DNA of 64,000 bases from Myroides sp. NP-2 (GTDB lineage: Bacteria > Bacteroidota > Bacteroidia > Flavobacteriales > Flavobacteriaceae), in NCBI RefSeq assembly GCF_014145665.1, contig NZ_JACHTD010000004.1:212807-276806 (forward strand). The letters are read 5' to 3'. Under the pieces are notes generated by a model. It did no database searches. It was not told the origin of the DNA and saw only the letters and a list, made by a program, of their open reading frames with translations. Both the position numbers and the translations under genes were made by a program. This document shows positions 57,511-64,000 of the stretch, piece after piece. Every line of letters starts with the position of its first letter. The first letter of the stretch is position 1.

Positions 57511-58473
57511 ATGGAATATATTCTACTAGTAGCAATACTGTTTATTGCAGAATTAGTGTACTTTAAAATAGCAGATAAGTACAACATTATAGATAAGCCA
57601 AATGAGCGAAGCTCTCATACCCAAATTACCTTACGAGGTGGGGGTGTTGTGTTTTACTTCGGCGCCTTGGCCTTTTTCATCTATTCCGGATTTGAATATC
57701 CTTATTTCTTTTTGGGATTAACCGCTATTACACTCATTAGTTTTTTAGATGATATTTTTACCTTATCTAATAAAATACGCTTGTTGATTCACTTGATATC
57801 AGTGCTATTGATGTTTTATCAATGGGACTTGTTTTCCCTATCTTGGCTTTGGATTATCCCTGCACTGATAGGTGTAATCGGAACGATTAATGCCTATAAT
57901 TTTATGGACGGTATTAATGGTATTACCGCATGGTATAGTATGATCGTTTTAGCTTTACTAGCTACTGTTAATTCAGATATACATTTTATTGATCAAAACC
58001 TTATTATATTTACAATGCTAGGTGCAGCGGTTTTCGCTTTCTTTAATTTTAGAGTAAAAGCTAAAGCCTTTGCTGGTGATGTAGGTAGTGTATGTATGGC
58101 TTTTATCGTTGTTTTTTTGTTGGGTCAATTAATTATCGCGACAGGAAATTTTATTTATATCCTATTTCTGGCTATTTACGGTATAGATGCCGTTTGGACC
58201 ATTGTAAGACGTTTTTTGAAAAAAGAGAATATTTTTCAAGCCCATCGCTCTCATTTGTATCAGTACTTGAGCAATGAAGCAGATGTGAATAAGTTATATG
58301 TAGCCTTTGGGTATGGATTATTGCAGTATTTCATAGGCTCTTCTGTTATTGCCTTAACAAAAGAAAGTATAGGGATTCAACTAGGCGTAGGTGTTGCCAT
58401 TATAGTGGTACTAAGTATTGTCTATTTAATCCTGAAGCAAAATATTATTAAAAAATATGTAGATAAGGCTTAG
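57511..58473 (+). CDS. Initiating glycosyl-1-phosphate transferase (WbpL/WecA family)
   Basis: 320 residues, about ten membrane segments. RSSHTQITLRGGGVVFYF is the WbpL/MraY-type first motif, D80-D81 (FLDDIFTL) the metal site, NFMDG (130-134) with N136 the second, and HRSHLYQ near the end the third. It transfers a 6-deoxy-HexNAc-1-phosphate to undecaprenyl phosphate to start the repeat unit. Paired with the preceding WbpV-like gene, as in Pseudomonas O-antigen loci. Confidence 0.9.
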   Translation: MEYILLVAILFIAELVYFKIADKYNIIDKPNERSSHTQITLRGGGVVFYFGALAFFIYSGFEYPYFFLGLTAITLISFLDDIFTLSNKIRLLIHLISVLLMFYQWDLFSLSWLWIIPALIGVIGTINAYNFMDGINGITAWYSMIVLALLATVNSDIHFIDQNLIIFTMLGAAVFAFFNFRVKAKAFAGDVGSVCMAFIVVFLLGQLIIATGNFIYILFLAIYGIDAVWTIVRRFLKKENIFQAHRSHLYQYLSNEADVNKLYVAFGYGLLQYFIGSSVIALTKESIGIQLGVGVAIIVVLSIVYLILKQNIIKKYVDKA

Positions 58474-58495
58474 TTTTCTTTTAATCTAATAAAGT

Positions 58496-58972
58496 ATGGA
58501 GAGTTTAATGATTTATGGAAAGGGAGGGCATGGTAAAGTCGTAGAAGATGCTATTAAACAAATATACCCATTAGCGGCTGTTGATTATTTTGACGCTGCC
58601 ACACGTCCTTATGATGAACAAGCCGAGCCTCAGGCGAAAGTTGTGATAGCGATAGGAAATAATGAAGTGCGTAAGCGCATCGCAACTGAAGTAAAACACG
58701 AGTTTGTTACTGTAGTACATCCAACAGCTTATGTTGCACCATCAGCTCAATTAGGAGAAGGAACAGTGGTTTTGGCCAATGCGGTAATACAAGCGGATGC
58801 GGTAGTGGGGAAACATTGTATTATCAATGCCAATGTCACCGTTGATCACGATGCGGTAATTGAGGATTTTGTGTGTACTTATCCTGCAGCTTATGTGGCA
58901 GGGTTTGCTCGTGTAACTGCTTTGCAAACGCTTAAACCTGGCCAAGTTGTTTGGAAGAGTGAAGTGTTTTAG
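58496..58972 (+). CDS. Short NeuD/PglD-like acetyltransferase
   Basis: 158 residues, about 50 shorter than NeuD/PglD proteins. The N-terminal part (MIYGKGGHGKVVEDAI) and hexapeptide repeats to about 125 (VVLANAVIQADAVVGKHCIINANVTVDHDAVIED, split by 1-2 turns) are there with the acid/base His (VDHD). The last repeats and the usual GAGSVV-type end are missing and replaced by an unrelated-looking tail (FARVTALQTLKPGQVVW). It may be an active short form or decaying. It is last in the operon and followed by a terminator. Confidence 0.72.
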   Translation: MESLMIYGKGGHGKVVEDAIKQIYPLAAVDYFDAATRPYDEQAEPQAKVVIAIGNNEVRKRIATEVKHEFVTVVHPTAYVAPSAQLGEGTVVLANAVIQADAVVGKHCIINANVTVDHDAVIEDFVCTYPAAYVAGFARVTALQTLKPGQVVWKSEVF

Positions 58973-58990
58973 AATATAACGCAATTATAT

Positions 58991-59023
58991 AAAAGGATGT
59001 TCGTCTGGAACATCCTTTTTTTC
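58991..59023 (+). terminator. Terminator of the polysaccharide operon
   Basis: AAAAGGATGTTC (58991-59002) pairs exactly with GAACATCCTTTT (59008-59019) around GTCTG, followed by T. Confidence 0.88.
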
Positions 59024-59039
59024 ATTTTATATACTATCA

Positions 59040-59294
59040 TTATACGTTTTGCTGATCAACTGAAACCTCTTTTAGTTGATGCAGCAGGGTGACTACTTCC
59101 AATATGCGGTGTACATCTGTGGGCGTTAAAAAGAAGTCATCACCTTGAGAAGAACAATGCTGTACGTAGTAGTAAAAAAGTTCGTTTATACTTTGCGCAT
59201 AAGCAGTAAAGCTTGCTTGTTGTTCATAAAGCGCTTGCAGTAGCGCTAAGTTGTGCTGTTCGGAGTCTGTGTGTAGGAAAGGGGTTGCATTCAT
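59040..59294 (-). CDS. Hypothetical protein
   Basis: 84 residues from ATG 59294 (MNATPFLHTDSEQHN); the frame opens 11 codons earlier but with a less plausible Phe/Leu-rich start. All-helical, Gln/Leu-rich, with a coiled-coil-like region (LALLQALYEQQASFTAYAQ, then FLTPTDVHRILEVVTLL). I do not recognise it. It is transcribed opposite to the polysaccharide operon and on the same strand as the replication-like pair, possibly part of the same mobile segment. Confidence 0.6.
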   Translation of the reverse strand: MNATPFLHTDSEQHNLALLQALYEQQASFTAYAQSINELFYYYVQHCSSQGDDFFLTPTDVHRILEVVTLLHQLKEVSVDQQNV

Positions 59295-59611
59295 GGTTCT
59301 AAGATTTAAAAAAATGAACCCGTACAAGTTAGATGCCTTAAGCTCTTAGTAGCTTTACGGTTGTTTCCAATACCGTCATCCTATCATACGGGTATATATT
59401 TTTTGGATTTTTCCACTAAGAATAAAGGACTATAAAAATACTACATAGAAACAATAAATTAAAACGCAATCCCTTGATTGTGTGTGTTTTATTTGAATAT
59501 ATAATGACATTTTAAATGTTTGTTTGATATTTTTATCTTTTAATCTGTGCTATCGGAATGTAGTTTTAGCAGCAACCACAAGTAGATCGTGTAGCTGTTG
59601 TGCCTTTGCGC
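59295..59611. other. Non-coding spacer at the edge of the accessory region
   Basis: About 320 bp. The left third is mixed sequence with short repeats (CTTAGTAGCTTTACGG) and the right part A+T-rich. No gene, tRNA or obvious attachment site was found. Confidence 0.4.
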
Positions 59612-60247
59612 TTATTGTTCACAAACAATAACGTTGACCATTTCTTTTAGCATCTGTCTAAAACCTGTGCCGTATTTTTTTTCTAGTTCACTTGCAGAAA
59701 GGCAAGTGGTAAAATGCAAGCGCGGATAGGTGAGGTCAAAACGCTGTTCATAAAAATGTTCGAGTGTATTGTAAACCACATCACATGTAGAACCGTAAAA
59801 CTTTGCCTGTTGTTCCGTTCCTATATTATCTAGGCATATAGCCTTGGCATTTGGCGCAAATAAAGGCGTAAAAGCTTCATACCCTTTGCATGAAAACTCT
59901 TGAGCGAGGAGTCTGCTACTCTTTATGTCGTAAGTGCGTCTGCGCGAAAAAAAGTACTGAATCAACCGCATATACGCCGTTTTTCCCGATTGTCGTTCAC
60001 CCATCAACAACAGCCCTTTATTCCCGTCGAGATCGTGTTTCTCCATGTTTACACTATCCCCAATAGCGTAGATAATTAATTTGAAAAACGTTTGTCGTTG
60101 ATGAAAACTCATCATAAAATGATGCCCATAAATAGCAATACCGCGTTCGAGTATAAAGGCCTCACAGCGTTGGATATCGTATATCTTTTTTTTGTTTTCC
60201 TTATCGATTACAAAGATGTCTTCTAAGTTTAATTTAAAGTGGCTCAT
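59612..60247 (-). CDS. DnaC-like P-loop ATPase
   Basis: 211 residues. Walker A is GERQSGKT (83-90) and Walker B-like is AICLDNIG (near 135-141), followed by a sensor-like TTCLSAS. The layout (short N-terminus, AAA+ core) resembles DnaC/phage-type helicase loaders and transposon ATPases. It overlaps the preceding winged-helix gene by 14 bp, the order typical of replication modules (initiator-like protein then loader). It is probably part of a phage or integrative element rather than chromosomal replication. Confidence 0.72.
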   Translation of the reverse strand: MSHFKLNLEDIFVIDKENKKKIYDIQRCEAFILERGIAIYGHHFMMSFHQRQTFFKLIIYAIGDSVNMEKHDLDGNKGLLLMGERQSGKTAYMRLIQYFFSRRRTYDIKSSRLLAQEFSCKGYEAFTPLFAPNAKAICLDNIGTEQQAKFYGSTCDVVYNTLEHFYEQRFDLTYPRLHFTTCLSASELEKKYGTGFRQMLKEMVNVIVCEQ

Positions 60248-60740
60248 TAAATTTATTTTTTAAATGGGTTGTACTTTGGTTTTGATTTTCTTCTTTCTCC
60301 TTTTGTTGTTTTAATAAGTGACCCGCTGCTTGCTTTGTTCTTGGATCACTGCTCGGTCTACTACTTGGTGTACTACTCGGAGCAGGAACTGCTGTAGTAG
60401 CGTTGTTTGCTTCAAGCCCAGCAGCAGTAGAAAGCTGCTGTTTTAGAAGCTGTTGATAGGGAACAATAGACACTTCACTTACGCCGTATTTTGACTTCGT
60501 TGGTTTGTAAATAATCCATCCCCAGGCGTTTAGTTCCCGCATGCATTTGCTATAGGTGCTGTTGCTGCCTATTTTACAGAGGTTTACCATATGTTGCCGA
60601 TTAATTCCGAAGGAAGGGGCAAACCTATGTTGGTTCCACAGGTGAAAGAGCATCACATATAAAGCAATATGCGTAGGGGTGGCTTCGGTCTTGGTTTTTA
60701 TAATCTCAAACCAACTGTTTAAATGTTTAATATAGTTCAT
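60234..60740 (-). CDS. Winged-helix replication-like protein
   Basis: 168 residues from ATG 60740 (MNYIKHLNSWFEIIKTK); an upstream Met at 60776 would add 12 residues. A winged helix covers about 20-105: HIALYVMLFHLWNQHRFAP, then LCKIGSNSTYSKCMRELNAWGWI, then a wing (KSKYGVSEVSIVPY). The rest is a disordered Ser/Pro/Gln-rich tail. The fold matches N-terminal domains of phage O/DnaD-type replication proteins, and the ATPase gene follows by overlap. Confidence 0.7.
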   Translation of the reverse strand: MNYIKHLNSWFEIIKTKTEATPTHIALYVMLFHLWNQHRFAPSFGINRQHMVNLCKIGSNSTYSKCMRELNAWGWIIYKPTKSKYGVSEVSIVPYQQLLKQQLSTAAGLEANNATTAVPAPSSTPSSRPSSDPRTKQAAGHLLKQQKEKEENQNQSTTHLKNKFNEPL

Positions 60741-60918
60741 CGTTCTAGTCTTGAAACATCGAATATAGTCGGTCAAGGCGTATTTTAACCTTTACTAATA
60801 GTTTTGATTTGTTTAAAAGCTGTGTATATTTTATGGAATAATGGCTCTTTTTACGATTTGTTGTATTTTTTTCTTGTCTTTTTTTTATTTAGGCCACTCT
60901 ATTTAAATTAAATAAAAG

Positions 60919-61722
60919 ATGAAAAAAAAGCTAAGCCAGTGTATGCAACAAAAAATGCAATTAATTGAAAAAATAGAACAGATTTCGAAGATTTCTGTTG
61001 AAGAATGGTCAGCCTTTACCTACCAATGGAGACAATTGCTCCAAGATATGTGCACAATCGCACACAGCCAAGGCTTTAGATCACACAAAGAGGAGTGCTT
61101 TTTCTATGAAAACCAGTTTGCCGAAGTTCATTATTACTATCTGTATTGTCGTGAAATGGCTTTGTTCCACAGCTCGCTTCCCTCACTTCCCAACGAAAGA
61201 AATGTGTATATAGACCAAAAATTACAGCACTTTAAGCAGTATCGATTGCAGTGGTTTGAGCAATTTACCGCATTTTGTGCAACTAGACTTCAGACAGATT
61301 ATACCGAGATCAAAGCCTGTGTTCTAGCTAAAGATTCGCATGAGGATTGGCCCTTTTTTGATCCAAAATACCCCGCCTATAATGGGGCTTACTTTAGCGC
61401 CTTACAGCTGATTATTCAGCAACTTGAACACGAAATTTTTTATGGTGTTACTCAGTGTAAACCCCTTGATTTGAAATGGAAGCGACCCAAGACAGATTTG
61501 TGTTTGTTGGTCTATGCAGTGTGCTATTGCAATGGAGAACCTCAAGAAAGAGATAACTTGATCAAATGGGCAGACGCTTTTGGTGCACTGTTTGGAATAG
61601 AAATTAGTAAAAACTTTTTTCAAATGCTACATGCATTTAAAAAGCGAAAGAACATCACGCCAAATATAGTGACAGCGATGTATCAATTTATAAAGGACAA
61701 AATGGACGAGGATGTAAAATAA
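60919..61722 (+). CDS. RteC-like protein
   Basis: 267 residues, rich in Phe/Tyr/Trp. The last 100 residues resemble RteC of Bacteroides conjugative transposons: DLKWKRPKTDLCLLVYAVCYCNG, then FFQMLHAFKKRKNITPNIVTAMYQFIKDKMDED. RteC of CTnDOT activates excision genes and is part of the tetracycline-responsive control. No RteA/B or integrase is visible here, so the gene may be a remnant or a regulator of another element. It is divergent from the replication-like pair and has a terminator at 61800. Confidence 0.72.
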   Translation: MKKKLSQCMQQKMQLIEKIEQISKISVEEWSAFTYQWRQLLQDMCTIAHSQGFRSHKEECFFYENQFAEVHYYYLYCREMALFHSSLPSLPNERNVYIDQKLQHFKQYRLQWFEQFTAFCATRLQTDYTEIKACVLAKDSHEDWPFFDPKYPAYNGAYFSALQLIIQQLEHEIFYGVTQCKPLDLKWKRPKTDLCLLVYAVCYCNGEPQERDNLIKWADAFGALFGIEISKNFFQMLHAFKKRKNITPNIVTAMYQFIKDKMDEDVK

Positions 61723-61799
61723 GGAGTCTGCCTAAGACGAGTCTTAAAGCATATAGGTGGTCGTTTAGCAAGGCCTAGATTGGTGCATGGAAGCAAAGT

Positions 61800-61839
61800 A
61801 AAAGAGGACAGAACGCAAAGGAACTGTCCTCTTTTGTGT
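61800..61839 (+). terminator. Terminator of the RteC-like gene
   Basis: AAAAGAGGACAG (61800-61811) pairs perfectly with CTGTCCTCTTTT (61824-61835), followed by GTGTT rather than a pure T run. It lies 78 bp after the stop. Confidence 0.65.
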
Positions 61840-61959
61840 TGTGTTTCTGTAACAAGACCGAACCTAAGTACTTACCCTAACACAAGTAGGGGGGTCTCAT
61901 CCTAACACCTAAGAGGTCTTGTTATACCTAAGTTTTCTTTTGAGGTAAAAAGCGTCTGC

Positions 61960-62169
61960 CTATTCTTCGTCTACCGTAATTTGACTAACGGCTGAAATAA
62001 TACCACCTGCTAGGGCTACATACGTAGCAACAGTAGTAACAATGGCAGGCAGGGCAATTGGTGCGGCGAGAATACTCCCGCTAATAGCGGCTAAACTTAA
62101 ACCAATGGTGCGCAAGATTTTGAAAAATCGCGGTGTGGGAGCTTGGGCTCTCAGAAAAATTTGTTTCAT
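61960..62169 (-). CDS. Small membrane protein (holin-like topology)
   Basis: 69 residues. A basic N-terminus (MKQIFLRAQAPTPRFFKILR) is followed by two hydrophobic segments (about 22-44, 46-64) joined by a short turn and an acidic tail (TVDEE). Size and topology are like class II holins. Its ATG overlaps the DUF5675-like stop (ATGA), so the two are translationally coupled; that pairing is frequent in Bacteroidota. A lysis or transport role is only a suggestion. Confidence 0.6.
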   Translation of the reverse strand: MKQIFLRAQAPTPRFFKILRTIGLSLAAISGSILAAPIALPAIVTTVATYVALAGGIISAVSQITVDEE

Positions 62170-62606
62170 AGTTTTCCTGTTTTGATTTGTTGAACAATAG
62201 TTAATGCTTGTGCTTCCTGTATTTGAAGCTGTATGCCTTCGTCAATAAGCGCTTCTTCTACAGTGTCGAGTAGCTTGCGCATAGCTAATCGCGAACGACT
62301 CCCCCAAATGGGGGTAAGAAGCTGACTGACGGGGGCAATACAACCTTTCAAGTCGTATTTTGCATTGTTTGCGGGGTGAAACAAAATCAGTGTTCGATCA
62401 GGCACTTTCTTCACTTCAAGATGAGATTTGAAGCGCTCATTGTGCCGATGAAATACAGGATAGGTTCCCTCCGGTATGCATGAGATATACGCTTGATTGG
62501 CCACCCATGGAAGCTCTAGGGTCAGGCAAATGTCTTGGCCGTCAAATTGCAGAAGCCCATGTGTGGCTTCGGGCAAATACAGCCGATGTAATACTAGTGT
62601 ACGCAT
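62166..62606 (-). CDS. DUF5675-family protein
   Basis: 146 residues. The core has short strands with DGQDICLTLELPW, CIPEGTYPVFHRHNERF, LILFHPANNAKYDLKGCIAP, the last including His and Cys that look like a catalytic or metal pair. This is the DUF5675 pattern (related to small phage-like hydrolases or peptidases); function is unproven. It is leftward, coupled to the holin-like gene, and divergent from the 62834 gene. Confidence 0.7.
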   Translation of the reverse strand: MRTLVLHRLYLPEATHGLLQFDGQDICLTLELPWVANQAYISCIPEGTYPVFHRHNERFKSHLEVKKVPDRTLILFHPANNAKYDLKGCIAPVSQLLTPIWGSRSRLAMRKLLDTVEEALIDEGIQLQIQEAQALTIVQQIKTGKL

Positions 62607-62833
62607 ACAGTTATTTTTTTTGTTTTGTTGTTCTTATTTCCTCTATGGCAAAGGTGTCAGAAACTTTTGAGCTGTAAAACAGGCAGGGGAGTGTTTGGGA
62701 ATAAGAGGACATATATAGGAGTAAAAAAGGTGAAATTGTCCTTCTCGATTCCTAATGAACCGAGTAGCGTACTATTGACTATTTCGTGCCCATTACGGCT
62801 AACTTTATCCTATTAACGCTAAAATCAAAACCT

Positions 62834-63040
62834 ATGAGTAAAATTAAAAAACGAGGAAGAATTATTATTTATGCTCATGATGTGATGCTCATTACTGGGC
62901 TCAGCTATAGAACAGCATTGAGAATTTTAATTCAGGTTCGCCGACAGTTCCAAAAGCCTTCAGGCGCTTTAGTGACCTGCAAAGAGTTTTGTTCTTACAT
63001 GCATTTAGACGAAAATGAAGTGGTTAGTTTCTTGCAGTAA
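62834..63040 (+). CDS. Small HTH-like protein
   Basis: 68 residues from ATG 62834 (MSKIKKRGRIIIYAHDV); the frame is open further left but with a hydrophobic, unlikely start. A helix-turn-helix pattern is visible: MLITGLSYRTALRILIQVRRQF, with basic residues in the second helix. No family recognised. It may bind DNA near the palindrome that begins 18 bp after its stop. Confidence 0.55.
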   Translation: MSKIKKRGRIIIYAHDVMLITGLSYRTALRILIQVRRQFQKPSGALVTCKEFCSYMHLDENEVVSFLQ

Positions 63041-63368
63041 TTCGGAAAAGGATAGGGTTTTGTTCGAGTCATGTTTGGGTCAGCTTCGGTAAATGGGCGG
63101 TAAACCCGCGTAAATACACAGGTTTACCGAAGAAGATCCGAACAAAAGTAAAACCAAACCAAATAAATAATTGAATAACAGTTGTTTGTGTTGTTTTTTG
63201 ATGGCAAAACATGCCCATTTGTGCTTTTGTTTACCCAATAGTGGCAAAACGCGGAAGGGGGTATTTCAGGTTAATTTCGACTGATGTAGGTTTGTATCGT
63301 ATTCATGTAGTTTGTGAATAGCAAAAAACGATTGTAAAAAAATTAGTAACCCGTAAACAATGTAAATT
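63041..63368. other. Non-coding spacer with nested palindrome
   Basis: 330 bp between the small HTH-like gene and the DUF6266-like gene. The structured element at 63058-63147 is described separately; the rest is A+T-rich leader without a clear promoter. Confidence 0.5.
63058..63147. repeat. Nested inverted repeats (possible operator, RNA structure or transfer site)
   Basis: The outer arms TTTTGTTCG (63058-63066) and CGAACAAAA (63139-63147) enclose the inner arms CTTCGGTAAA (63084-63093) and TTTACCGAAG (63123-63132). All arms are exact. Inside lies GCGGTAAACCCGC, itself a small hairpin. Confidence 0.65.
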
Positions 63369-63914
63369 ATGGCAGAAATTAAAAGAGGAATTTTAGGTGG
63401 CCTAAGCGGCAAAGTAGGTACAGTAGTAGGTGCAAACTGGAGAGGGAAAAACATCATTAGGGTTGTTCCGCGAAAATCAGGAAAAAAACCATCACAGCTA
63501 CAGCTAGAACAGCGAAGTAAATTCAAGTTGGTGTCTAATTTTTTACAGCCATTCAACGCACTATTTAGTCGCTATTTCGGTGCGGATCGAGGACTAAAGT
63601 CTAAAGTAAATTTAGCCTTATCCTATCACTTACAAGAAGCGATAGAGCCACAGGAAGATGGTTTTGCGATTCGATTTGACAAGGTCGTAGTAAGCAAAGG
63701 GAGTATACCAACCGTACCGATGAACAGTGTTACAGTAGAAAATGATAGCCTGAACTTCGCTTGGACCTCCGCTATGGCTTCAGGACTCGCAGCAGCGACA
63801 GATTTGCTCACTGTTGTGTTATACGAAAAGCAACAGAAAATCATGCGTATTTTTGAACGCGTGGTTAGTCGTGATGTAAATTCTGGTGAAAGTGACCAGT
63901 ATATTCTGGTTTAA
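63369..63914 (+). CDS. DUF6266-like protein, probably truncated at the 3' end
   Basis: 181 residues. The N-terminus (KRGILGGLSGKVGTVVGANWRGKNIIRVVP) followed by a Lys/Gln-rich segment (KKPSQLQLEQRSKF) is the DUF6266 pattern; the second half is a beta-rich, fn3-like domain. The last residues (SGESDQYILV) are encoded by repeated DNA that looks like the end of an insertion element, and I expect about 30-40 residues missing. Function of the family is unknown. Confidence 0.65.
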   Translation: MAEIKRGILGGLSGKVGTVVGANWRGKNIIRVVPRKSGKKPSQLQLEQRSKFKLVSNFLQPFNALFSRYFGADRGLKSKVNLALSYHLQEAIEPQEDGFAIRFDKVVVSKGSIPTVPMNSVTVENDSLNFAWTSAMASGLAAATDLLTVVLYEKQQKIMRIFERVVSRDVNSGESDQYILV

Positions 63915-64000
63915 AGTGACCAGTGTAAATGAGGTTTAAAAGCACGGTCAAAAAGTAGTTACTAAAGTACTAAAATAATGGTGTTATTGTTTCCTTTTTT
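63878..64000 (+). mobile_element. Possible IS21-type insertion sequence end (partial)
   Basis: Two direct repeats of about 24 bp (63878-63900 and 63901-63924) share ATTCTGGT and AAAGTGACCAGT, and a third, degraded copy follows to about 63948. Closely spaced repeats with an AAAGTGACC word are typical of IS21-family ends. No transposase frame falls inside the window, so this is inference. Confidence 0.4.

Noticed and set aside
59295..59611. tRNA or attachment site at the border of the accessory segment
   Set aside because: No cloverleaf or direct repeat could be found by eye.
62625..62816. Possible 63-residue protein
   Set aside because: Lies in the leader between divergent genes and has no family resemblance.
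63266..63556. Minus-strand frame over the start of the DUF6266-like gene
   Set aside because: Antisense shadow; the forward frame has the recognisable family pattern.

Overview
The window looks like a chromosomal segment of a Flavobacteriaceae bacterium (Bacteroidota); a Myroides-like genome is my best guess from gene content and is not proven. The reasons are: -7 promoter boxes of the TAnnTTTG type, A-rich leaders instead of strong Shine-Dalgarno sites, two giant surface proteins ending in a gliding-motility/type IX secretion (T9SS) type B C-terminal domain, lipoproteins, a LytTR/His_kinase two-component pair with TPRs, an RteC-like protein and a DUF6266-like protein.

Layout. 1-8.5 kb: a partial unknown gene, a TPR-AraC membrane regulator, a SUKH-like protein, a 7-bp tandem repeat array, a DPP-IV-type peptidase, a MarR regulator and a LysP-type amino acid permease. 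8.9-19.1 kb: two tandem paralogous T9SS surface proteins. The second is split by one in-frame TAA, and the last 291 bp of the two genes are 98% identical. 19.2-33.1 kb: housekeeping and envelope genes (esterase, small membrane protein, a dihydroorotase homologue without its metal ligands, DEAD-box helicase, thioredoxin-like lipoprotein, ABC-F ATPase, two cold-shock-domain proteins, LytTR response regulator and histidine kinase). 33.3-36.1 kb: a YoaK-like membrane protein and an AlkC-like HEAT protein between copies of a composite intergenic repeat.

36.1-59.0 kb is one long rightward polysaccharide (capsule or O-antigen) operon of 23 genes. It encodes UDP-uronic/aminouronic acid formation (two TviB-like dehydrogenases and Ugd), a complete CMP-legionaminic acid pathway (LegB, C, H, I, G, PtmE-like, F), Wzy and Wzx candidates, a sialyltransferase-like protein, an acyltransferase, two GT4 glycosyltransferases, a UDP-L-FucNAc/L-QuiNAc set, and a WbpV/WbpL-like pair that would start the repeat unit on undecaprenyl phosphate. 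Three glycosyltransferases plus the initiating transferase suggest a four-sugar repeat unit carrying a legionaminic-type acid (inference). No Wza/Wzc export genes are present, so export must be encoded elsewhere.

59.0-64.0 kb looks like accessory or mobile DNA: a replication-like pair (winged-helix protein plus DnaC-like ATPase), an RteC-like regulator, a DUF5675-like/small membrane protein pair, a small HTH-like protein, a nested palindrome and a DUF6266-like gene. That last gene runs into what may be an insertion-sequence end at the right edge. No integrase, rRNA, tRNA or CRISPR array was seen.
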